Shown piece by piece: positions 1-4,922 of a DNA stretch of 5,089 nt. The stretch comes from Caldifarciminota bacterium (GTDB lineage Bacteria; Hydrothermota; UBA3072; WFRC01): positions 1 to 5,089 of the forward strand of contig WFRC01000102.1 of assembly GCA_015486685.1 (NCBI GenBank), read 5' to 3'. The position numbers and the translations under genes were made by a program. The notes under the pieces were generated by a model. The model was not told where the DNA came from and did no database searches. It saw only the letters and a program-made list of their open reading frames with translations. Numbering within the stretch: position 1 is the stretch's first letter; each line of letters opens with the position of its first letter.

Positions 1-77
1 CCTGTGAGATTGTTTGCTCATTGCATTCGCTCACGCCTTCGGCTTCCACGCCTGCTTCTGGCAGGCTCGCAATGACA
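1..77 (-). repeat. GTCATTGCGAG-type dispersed repeat, copy 1 (may continue past the window edge)
   Basis: Read on the minus strand this begins TGTCATTGCGAGCC (77 to 64) and ends with an AACAATCTCACAGG block (14 to 1). The interior contains small self-complementary pieces: CCTGC/GCAGG around a TTCTG loop (51-65) and GCC-TTC-GGC (35-43). The same two end blocks recur in copy 2, 89 bases downstream, with different interiors. Repeats that start with GTCATTGCGAG and end in an AATCTC block are, from general knowledge, scattered in many copies through intergenic regions of diverse environmental bacteria. It is not coding: open frames through it show no recognisable protein. Whether it extends left of position 1 cannot be seen. 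Confidence 0.75.
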
Positions 78-89
78 GAGGGGGAGGGA

Positions 90-160
90 CCTGTGAAATT
101 GTTCATTCGCTTTGCTCACACGTTTCCAACTTCTTCGTCGCTACGCTCCTTGCAATGACA
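90..160 (-). repeat. GTCATTGCGAG-type dispersed repeat, copy 2
   Basis: This is a second copy in the same orientation as copy 1. The outer block CCTGTGAAATTGTT (90-103) matches positions 1-14 at 13 of 14 bases, and the other end, TGCAATGACA (151-160), matches the end of copy 1. The interior (131-150) contains CTTCGTCGCTACGCTCC, which on the minus strand is the GGAGCGTAGCGACGAAG core often seen inside this repeat type. A 12-base purine-only linker (78-89) separates the two copies. It lies outside any gene, downstream of arcC. Confidence 0.75.
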
Positions 161-162
161 AT

Positions 163-210
163 GCTGGGAGCTGTAAGCTGGCAGCTGGAAACCCCTATTC
201 TTTCCCTCAT
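163..210 (+). repeat. Heptad AGCTGNN repeat element, left copy
   Basis: This 48-base element is built of seven-base units. Positions 169-189 read AGCTGTA, AGCTGGC, AGCTGGA, and the preceding GCTGGG (163-168) looks like a fourth, truncated unit. A tail, AACCCCTATTC then TTTCCCTCAT, follows (190-210). The reverse complement of 4813-4861 matches the whole element with four substitutions, all transitions, and one single-T indel. It begins two bases after the GCAATGACA end of the neighbouring repeat (copy 2), so the two repeat types are nearly fused here. No transposase or target-site duplication is evident. The role is unknown. Confidence 0.8.
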
Positions 211-285
211 CCACTTCTTACTTATTACGCCTTACGGTCTTCTTCTTTTCTCGCTTTTTAATGCACTTTCCTGCTTTTTACTGCT
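211..285. other. Pyrimidine-rich spacer downstream of arcC, no gene or clear terminator
   Basis: This stretch lies between the heptad repeat and the arcC stop codon. It is strongly C+T-rich on the plus strand (for example TCTTCTTCTTTTCTCGC at 239-255), so an arcC transcript would run into a purine-rich 3' tail. I find no GC-rich hairpin followed by a U-run on the minus strand, so no intrinsic terminator can be called. Confidence 0.5.
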
Positions 286-1221
286 TCAGTTTGTTATATG
301 TGTTCCTGATTTTCCATCAACACCTTCCACCGCATTTTCAAGAGAGGTAATAACTACATCTTTACCCCCGTTTTTTAAGAATGTAATAGCGGCTTCAATC
401 TTGGGCCCCATACTCCCCTTGTAAAAGTGTCCCGACTGATAATAATTTTCAACATCTTTTAGATGCACCCATCGGAGAGGTGTTTGCTCTTTCTTACCAA
501 AATTAAGATATACATAATCTACATCTGTAAGAATTATGAGTGAATTAGCACCTATATCCCTTGCAAGCACAGCAGAAGCCTTATCCTTGTCAATAACACC
601 ATCTATTCCTTCAAGTATCCCATCATTTTTATATACGGGGATTCCGCCTCCACCGGCAGAAATTACTATAAAACCCATCTCAACAAGTTTGGTAATACCT
701 TCTTTTTCAACAATCTCAAGGGGTTCAGGTGACGGCACAACCTTCCTCCAGCCCCGACCTGCATCCTCAATATACTTTTCGCCCTTTTCAATTTTATTTT
801 GAACTTTTTCATAGGTGTAGAAAGGACCAACAGGCTTTGTAGGATTTTGCCATGCAGGGTCGTCTCTGGAAACAATTACCTGAGTTGGAATTGTTATCAC
901 CTTTCTGTTTATGCCTTCCTTATACAATTTGTTTTGAAGGGATTGTGCAATCATATATCCCATCCAACCCTCTGTCTCAGCCACTATTACACCCAGAGGC
1001 AAGGGAGAAACAATGTCTTTTGCCGTTTCATTTCTTATGTATTCATTTCCCGCCTGAGGTCCATTGCCATGGGTAATTGCAACTCTGTATCCCCTGCGAA
1101 TCAATTCAACTACACCTTTCAGGCTTTTCCTTGTATTGGAAAATTGTTGATGTATATCCCCGGATTGTCCCCTTGAAAGGATTGCATTACCTCCAAGCGC
1201 AATAACAGCAGTTTTACTCAT
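286..1221 (-). CDS. arcC: Carbamate kinase
   Basis: This cytosolic enzyme interconverts carbamoyl phosphate + ADP with carbamate (NH3 + CO2) + ATP. It makes ATP at the end of arginine, citrulline or purine fermentation, or can run in reverse. The 311-residue length is normal for the amino-acid kinase family member ArcC. Visible signatures are the N-terminal glycine loop ALGGNAIL (residues 8-15), THGNGPQ (50-56) in the substrate-binding strand, PLGVIVAETEGWMGY (75-89), ISAGGGGIPV (187-196), LTDVDYV (231-237) in the nucleotide site, and GSMGPKIEAA (269-278) with its conserved lysine K274. The ATG overlaps the stop codon of the upstream GTPase gene as ATGA. There is no good Shine-Dalgarno of its own (only AAAGAAAAG), so it is probably translated by coupling. 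No ornithine or other carbamoyltransferase gene is adjacent, so the source of carbamoyl phosphate is unclear. The family assignment is very secure. Confidence 0.96.
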   Translation of the reverse strand: MSKTAVIALGGNAILSRGQSGDIHQQFSNTRKSLKGVVELIRRGYRVAITHGNGPQAGNEYIRNETAKDIVSPLPLGVIVAETEGWMGYMIAQSLQNKLYKEGINRKVITIPTQVIVSRDDPAWQNPTKPVGPFYTYEKVQNKIEKGEKYIEDAGRGWRKVVPSPEPLEIVEKEGITKLVEMGFIVISAGGGGIPVYKNDGILEGIDGVIDKDKASAVLARDIGANSLIILTDVDYVYLNFGKKEQTPLRWVHLKDVENYYQSGHFYKGSMGPKIEAAITFLKNGGKDVVITSLENAVEGVDGKSGTHITN

Positions 1222-2534
1222 TTTATACTTTTCTTTATTAAATCCTCAAGATCAGGTTTTCCGATTTCCTGCAATTCATACATAACCCTTACAGAAGGCT
1301 TGTTAATATTTATTACCCTTTGAAGATTTATAGGCGTCGCAATAATTACAACCTCTGCATCCGAGTTATTTATTGTTTCCTGTAATTCTTTTATCTGCTT
1401 TTCTCCATATCCCATAGCAGGAAGTATATTACCTGTTGTCGGGTATTTATTATATGTATCAATTATTGAGCCTACGGCAAAGGGTCTTGGGTCTATAATT
1501 TCCCGTGCACCAAACTTTCTTGCAGCCACTACTCCCGCACCATAGGACATTCCGCCATGTGTAAGTGTAGGACCATCTTCAACAATAAGTACTTTTCTTC
1601 CTGAAATTTTCGTCGGTTCATCCAGAAATATAGGAGAAGCTGCATCAACAATCTTTGCCTGAGGATTTACTGCCATAATATTCTTTCTAACTGTCTCAAT
1701 ATCTTCGGGTCTTGCCGTTTCTACCTTATTTATTACTACAATATCTGCCATTCTCAAATTTACCTCTCCTGGATGATATAACAGTTCATTACCCGCCCTT
1801 AATGGGTCCGCTACCACAATATAAAGGTCTGATTTATAAAATGAAAAATCGTTATTTCCTCCATCCCATAGAATAATATCTGCCTCTTTCTCAGCCTCTC
1901 TCAGGATTTTTTCATAATCAACACCTGCATAAACAATCATACCATTTTTGATATGCGGTTCATATTCTTCCCTCTCTTCAATAGTGCAGTTATATTTATC
2001 AAGGTCATCATAAGTCTCAAACCTTTCAACAATTTGTTTCCTGAGGTCTCCATAGGGCATAGGATGCCTTATTATTGCAACTTTTTTACCGAGGGATTTT
2101 AATATTAAAGAAATCTTTCTTGTAGTTTGACTCTTCCCACACCCTGTTCTTGTTGCGGTAATGGATATTACAGGCTTACTGGATTTCACCATTGTAGAAT
2201 CGGGTCCTAAGAGCGTAAAATCGGCTCCATTTGCCATTGCAATAGATGCCTTATGCATTACATAATTATGTGGAACATCGCTATATGCAAAAACTACAAT
2301 GTCAACATCTTTCTCTTTAATTAACCTTGAAAGTTCGCTCTCAGAATAAATAGGGATACCGTCAGGATATAATTTCCCAGCCAATTCTGTCGGATATTTC
2401 CTTCCGTCAATATCAGGAATTTGCGTTGCGGTAAAGCCTACCACTTCAAATTCTTCATTGTCTCTGTAAACAGTGTTAAAGTTGTGAAAATCTCTTCCCG
2501 CTGCTCCCATTATCAGGATTTTTTTCTTTGCCAT
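1218..2534 (-). CDS. Predicted P-loop GTPase, cyclic 2,3-diphosphoglycerate synthetase-like (COG2403 type)
   Basis: This is a 438-residue soluble protein. Its N-terminal part (about 1-115) is Rossmann-like, with a glycine-rich turn ILIMGAAGRDFHNFN (6-20). A P-loop NTPase domain follows: Walker A TRTGCGKS (128-135), a Walker-B-like strand ILWDGGNND (221-229) and VVINKVE (266-272), which resembles the NKxD guanine-specificity motif but ends in Glu. A third conserved region has VEDGPTLTHGGMSYGAG (318-334). This layout matches the family often auto-annotated as predicted GTPase or cyclic 2,3-diphosphoglycerate synthetase, whose characterised archaeal member ligates 2,3-diphosphoglycerate intramolecularly using ATP. 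Whether bacterial members do this is not established, and the family name should not be read as a function here. The start is well supported: AGGAGG lies 4 bases before the ATG, downstream of a good promoter. It is the first gene of an operon with arcC. Family assignment is confident; the reaction is uncertain. Confidence 0.85.
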   Translation of the reverse strand: MAKKKILIMGAAGRDFHNFNTVYRDNEEFEVVGFTATQIPDIDGRKYPTELAGKLYPDGIPIYSESELSRLIKEKDVDIVVFAYSDVPHNYVMHKASIAMANGADFTLLGPDSTMVKSSKPVISITATRTGCGKSQTTRKISLILKSLGKKVAIIRHPMPYGDLRKQIVERFETYDDLDKYNCTIEEREEYEPHIKNGMIVYAGVDYEKILREAEKEADIILWDGGNNDFSFYKSDLYIVVADPLRAGNELLYHPGEVNLRMADIVVINKVETARPEDIETVRKNIMAVNPQAKIVDAASPIFLDEPTKISGRKVLIVEDGPTLTHGGMSYGAGVVAARKFGAREIIDPRPFAVGSIIDTYNKYPTTGNILPAMGYGEKQIKELQETINNSDAEVVIIATPINLQRVININKPSVRVMYELQEIGKPDLEDLIKKSIK

Positions 2535-2537
2535 TAT

Positions 2538-2544
2538 ACCTCCT
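2538..2544 (-). promoter_or_regulatory. Shine-Dalgarno site for the GTPase-arcC operon
   Basis: On the minus strand this reads AGGAGGT, an excellent anti-16S match. AGGAGG ends four bases before the ATG at 2534. The same short spacing is seen at the ARPP-1-family gene. It fixes the start of the GTPase gene. Confidence 0.85.
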
Positions 2545-2582
2545 TTTTTGATTTTTATTTTTGGTTAGAATGGAAGGTATCT

Positions 2583-2610
2583 AATATAACACAAAATACG
2601 CAATTGTCAA
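2583..2610 (-). promoter_or_regulatory. Sigma-70-type promoter for the GTPase-arcC operon
   Basis: Read on the minus strand, a perfect -35 hexamer TTGACA (2610-2605) is followed after 16 bases by TATATT (2588-2583), five of six bases matching TATAAT. The predicted transcript start is near 2576, leaving a leader of about 40 bases that contains the AGGAGGT site. Assigned by motif only. Confidence 0.6.
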
Positions 2611-2624
2611 GCCATAATTTTGGG

Positions 2625-2654
2625 TTGACTTTTAGAAAAATTTCATCATATTAT
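2625..2654 (+). promoter_or_regulatory. Sigma-70-type promoter overlapping the wecB start region
   Basis: TTGACT (2625-2630) is followed after 18 bases by TATTAT (2649-2654); CATATT at 2647-2652, 16 bases away, is an alternative -10. Either places the transcript start within a few bases of the wecB ATG at 2659, and no Shine-Dalgarno lies in front of that ATG. The wecB mRNA may therefore be leaderless. It is arranged back-to-back with the minus-strand promoter about 15 bases away. Motif evidence only. Confidence 0.45.
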
Positions 2655-2658
2655 CGCT

Positions 2659-3786
2659 ATGAATAATCCTATTGCGCTTGTAGTAGGTGCAAGACCCAAT
2701 TTTATGAAAGCAGCACCTATTGCATATCTATTAAAAAAAGAGAATATACCATTTGTTCTTATACATACGGGACAACATTATGATAGGAATATGTCAGATG
2801 CATTTTTCAAGGATCTGAAGATTAATAAAATTGATTATTCTCTTGGAGTCGGTTCAGGAACACACAGCGAGCAAACAGGTAAAATTATGATGAAATTAGA
2901 ACCTTTGTTTAATAAAATTTATCCTTCTGTTGTGCTTGTATTTGGTGATGTAAATTCTACAGTAGCTACTGCATTGGTTACCTCGAAAATGCTTATCCCT
3001 CTTGCACATATTGAATCAGGATTAAGAAGTTTTGATAGAACAATGCCCGAAGAAATCAATCGGATTGTAACAGATGCTTTATCAGATTTACTATTTATAC
3101 ATTCAGAAGATGCCAAAGAAAATCTTACAAGGGAAGGCATTAATAAAAAGAAAATTTATTTTGTTGGAAATATTATGATTGATTCCCTGATTTTGAATCT
3201 GAAAAAGGCAGAAAAAATAAGGGCATACGAAAAATTTGGGCTTTCTCCAAAAAAATATTGTCTTTTAACACTCCATAGGCCCTCGAATGTTGACAATGAA
3301 AAGAGTTTAACCAATATATTTTATGCTCTGGAATATATTAAAGAGAAAATACCTGTAATTTTCCCTGTGCATCCGCGTACAAAAAAGATGTTATCTGAAT
3401 TTTATTTTGAAAAGAAATTCAAATGGATTGAAGGAGATGGTAAATATATACCTATTTCTCCCCTGGGATACCTGAATTTTCTGAGTCTTGAATCCAATGC
3501 AAAATGCGTTATCACAGATTCCGGCGGCATTCAGGAAGAAACAACCTATCTGCATATTCCCTGCTTTACCATCAGGGAAAATACAGAAAGGCCTATAACT
3601 CTGAAGATTGGCACAAATATTCTCTGTGGAAATTCTCCAGACAAAATCATTCGGGAATTTGATAAATTATTGGAAGGCACAGGCAAAAAAGGGAAAATTC
3701 CTCCCCTGTGGGATGGTAAAACAGCCTCCAGAATAATAAGTATTCTAAAAAAGGGAAGATATATTTCCGAAAAATCTATTTCTTAA
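2659..3786 (+). CDS. wecB: UDP-N-acetylglucosamine 2-epimerase (non-hydrolysing)
   Basis: This cytosolic enzyme converts UDP-GlcNAc to UDP-ManNAc, a precursor for ManNAc or ManNAc-uronate residues in cell-surface polysaccharides. The 375-residue length is normal for the GT-B-fold WecB family. Landmarks in order are VVGARPNFMKAAP (8-20), HTGQHYD (36-42), FGDVNST (95-101), HIESGLRSFDRTMPEEINR (117-135), TLHRPSNVD (204-212), FPVHPRT (235-241) and ITDSGGIQEE (285-294). Residues equivalent to the E. coli catalytic set appear present: D97, E119, E131 and H206. The ATG is placed so that the nucleotide-binding motif begins at residue 8, as usual; the next Met (M16) would destroy that motif. No ribosome binding site precedes the ATG, suggesting leaderless initiation. 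No wecC-type dehydrogenase or glycosyltransferase is in the window, so its pathway partners must be elsewhere. Confidence 0.95.
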   Translation: MNNPIALVVGARPNFMKAAPIAYLLKKENIPFVLIHTGQHYDRNMSDAFFKDLKINKIDYSLGVGSGTHSEQTGKIMMKLEPLFNKIYPSVVLVFGDVNSTVATALVTSKMLIPLAHIESGLRSFDRTMPEEINRIVTDALSDLLFIHSEDAKENLTREGINKKKIYFVGNIMIDSLILNLKKAEKIRAYEKFGLSPKKYCLLTLHRPSNVDNEKSLTNIFYALEYIKEKIPVIFPVHPRTKKMLSEFYFEKKFKWIEGDGKYIPISPLGYLNFLSLESNAKCVITDSGGIQEETTYLHIPCFTIRENTERPITLKIGTNILCGNSPDKIIREFDKLLEGTGKKGKIPPLWDGKTASRIISILKKGRYISEKSIS

Positions 3787-3831
3787 GGGTTGTATACCAA
3801 ATAAAAATAAACCAGAGATTGTAACCGCAGA

Positions 3832-3868
3832 TTCACCCTGTTAGATAGTAAACATCTAATGGAGTGAA
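3832..3868 (+). repeat. Long hairpin, probable decayed palindromic (REP-like) element
   Basis: Arm TTCACCCTGTTAGAT (3832-3846) pairs with ATCTAATGGAGTGAA (3854-3868) around a seven-base loop AGTAAAC. Of 15 positions, 12 are Watson-Crick, two are G-U in the plus-strand RNA and one is a C-A mismatch. All three imperfections are what single transitions away from a perfect palindrome would leave. It sits in the 136-base gap between wecB and the ARPP-1-family gene. No U-run follows immediately, so it is not a standard terminator. It could be a REP-like repeat, an mRNA processing or stabilising structure, or a regulatory leader. Confidence 0.6.
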
Positions 3869-3871
3869 AAG

Positions 3872-3890
3872 GAAATCCACTAAAGATTTT
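3872..3890 (+). terminator. Weak hairpin with T-run, doubtful terminator or attenuator
   Basis: AAATC (3872-3876) can pair with GATTT (3885-3889) across a seven-base loop, ending in a run of five Ts (3886-3890). The stem is short and AT-rich, so termination would be weak. It follows the larger 3832-3868 hairpin and precedes the ARPP-1-family gene. Offered only as a possible attenuator between wecB and that gene. Confidence 0.15.
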
Positions 3891-3910
3891 TGACAATACT
3901 CAAATTAAAC

Positions 3911-3918
3911 AAAGGAGG
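3911..3918 (+). promoter_or_regulatory. Shine-Dalgarno site that sets the ARPP-1-family start
   Basis: AAAGGAGG lies four bases before the ATG at 3923. This strong site argues for ATG 3923 rather than the in-frame TTG at 3890, which would add 11 residues and has no ribosome binding site. Confidence 0.85.
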
Positions 3919-3922
3919 AAAT

Positions 3923-4795
3923 ATGTTAAATGAATTTTTAAGTTCCATAAGTCAAGGCGAACCCTTTTATGAAGGGAATGTGCTATTTGTTCCTGTTAAG
4001 GGTAAAGGGGGAAATGGACATTTTTCTCTCTTGAATGAGGCGATGAAATCCGAAAAGGCAAGAATTTCAGAGGTAGGAAATGTGGATACGGTCTCTCTCA
4101 ATTATTCAGGCAATAATCCTCTATTTGTTATGGATGGCGAGGAGATTGTAGGAGCAAGACAAAATAGGGTATTTAACACATCATTTATAACGGAAAGGGT
4201 TGAAGAATTCATGGTGCCTGTAAGTTGCGTAGAAGAAGGAAGATATCAGGGCAAGAAAAATTTCATCCCGTCAGAGGTTATTGCATATCCGAAGTTAAGA
4301 AGTATACTTGCAACATCTACAACAAAAAGCCTTGAAACAACACAGTCATTTAAAGCAGACCAGTCATCCATCTGGGAAAGTGTAAAAAAGACATTAAATA
4401 CCCTGAGAACAACATCTCAAACATTATCAATGCATGATGGCTATACGGATAAAAAGGAAATGTTCTTCTCGGAATTTAAGCCCGATAAGGACACCATTGG
4501 AATTATTGCATATACAGGTAAAAAACCCCTGGGTGTAGACATATTTGGAAGTCATTCCCTATTTAAGAAACTTTCAACGAGGATTATATCAAGTTATCTA
4601 TTTGGTGCGTATGGGGTTAAAGGCAAGTTTTCAAAGCCTGATGGATTTTTTGATAAATTAAGGGCGATTAAAGAATGGAAGTCCTTTGATGGTGCAGGAG
4701 AAGGGAAAGAATTCAGATACATAGGAAATAAAATTGTGGCAAAGGCATCTATCTTCAAGGACAGACCTGTCCATATCTCAATGTTCCCTGTATAA
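3923..4795 (+). CDS. ARPP-1/DUF6569-family protein of unknown function
   Basis: This is a 290-residue protein with no signal peptide or membrane segment, so it is predicted to be cytosolic. It resembles the ARPP-1 (DUF6569) family, named, as I recall, for association with ADP-ribosylglycohydrolase and rhodanese-phosphatase proteins. Recognisable blocks are PLFVMDGEEIVGARQNRVF (66-84), FMVPVSCVEEGRY (96-108), GVDIFGSHSLFKKL (204-217) with RIISSY following (220-225), and HISMF near the end (284-288). The conserved acidic and polar DGEE and QNR residues look like a functional site, but no reaction is known to me. The start at 3923 is chosen for its Shine-Dalgarno; an in-frame TTG 33 bases upstream is rejected. 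It follows wecB by 136 bases on the same strand with a hairpin between, so co-transcription is possible but not shown. No convincing separate promoter was found. No ADP-ribose or phosphatase gene is adjacent. Confidence 0.75.
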   Translation: MLNEFLSSISQGEPFYEGNVLFVPVKGKGGNGHFSLLNEAMKSEKARISEVGNVDTVSLNYSGNNPLFVMDGEEIVGARQNRVFNTSFITERVEEFMVPVSCVEEGRYQGKKNFIPSEVIAYPKLRSILATSTTKSLETTQSFKADQSSIWESVKKTLNTLRTTSQTLSMHDGYTDKKEMFFSEFKPDKDTIGIIAYTGKKPLGVDIFGSHSLFKKLSTRIISSYLFGAYGVKGKFSKPDGFFDKLRAIKEWKSFDGAGEGKEFRYIGNKIVAKASIFKDRPVHISMFPV

Positions 4796-4812
4796 TATGA
4801 AAAATAAGGTAA

Positions 4813-4861
4813 ATGAGGGAAAAGAATAGGGGCTTCCAACTACCAGCTCACAGCTCCCAGC
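4813..4861 (-). repeat. Heptad AGCTGNN repeat element, right copy (inverted)
   Basis: The reverse complement begins GCTGGG, AGCTGTG, AGCTGGT, AGTTGGA and continues into the same CCCCTATTC...CCCTCAT tail as 163-210. It differs from the left copy by four transitions and one extra T. It sits 17 bases after the stop of the ARPP-1-family gene, in the convergent gap with priA. Confidence 0.8.
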
Positions 4862-4911
4862 CAAAAGATAAAGAAGAAAAAGAAAGGAAGAAATGGGCTC
4901 GCAATGACAAT
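4862..4911. repeat. Purine tract plus truncated GTCATTGC-type module
   Basis: Positions 4863-4893 are nearly pure A+G, interrupted only by one T. They are followed by GGCTCGCAATGACA (4896-4909), identical to 64-77 at the end of copy 1 and in the same window orientation. Only the TGTCATTGCGAGCC end is present; the AATCTC-type end is missing. The module ends 13 bases before the priA stop codon (minus strand). Confidence 0.6.
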
Positions 4912-4922
4912 AGGAAAGCACT

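Noticed and set aside
1..160. CRISPR array
   Set aside because: There are only two copies, conserved at their ends and not over a full 24-40 base repeat, with no regular spacers and no cas genes.
211..285. Intrinsic terminator after arcC
   Set aside because: No GC-rich stem followed by a U-run is present on the minus strand before the repeats.
14..424. Plus-strand open frame of 136 codons at the left edge
   Set aside because: It runs through the repeats and into the antisense of arcC. Its translation has no family resemblance and is Phe/Leu/Ser-rich, as expected of a pyrimidine-rich shadow strand.
536..1176. Several plus-strand open frames antisense to arcC, and a minus-strand one at 666-875
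   Set aside because: All overlap the clearly conserved carbamate kinase in other frames and have no ribosome binding sites or recognisable domains.
3890..3918. TTGACA at 3890-3895 as the -35 box of a promoter for the ARPP-1-family gene
   Set aside because: The position where a -10 box should lie is occupied by the AAAGGAGG site, and no TATAAT-like hexamer exists at 15-19 bases.
3890..3922. Upstream TTG start for the ARPP-1-family gene
   Set aside because: It would add 11 residues with no ribosome binding site, whereas ATG 3923 has AAAGGAGG at an ideal position.
163..4861. Composite transposon bounded by the inverted heptad repeats
   Set aside because: None of the enclosed genes is a transposase, recombinase or typical cargo, no target-site duplication is visible, and the repeats look like members of a dispersed intergenic family.
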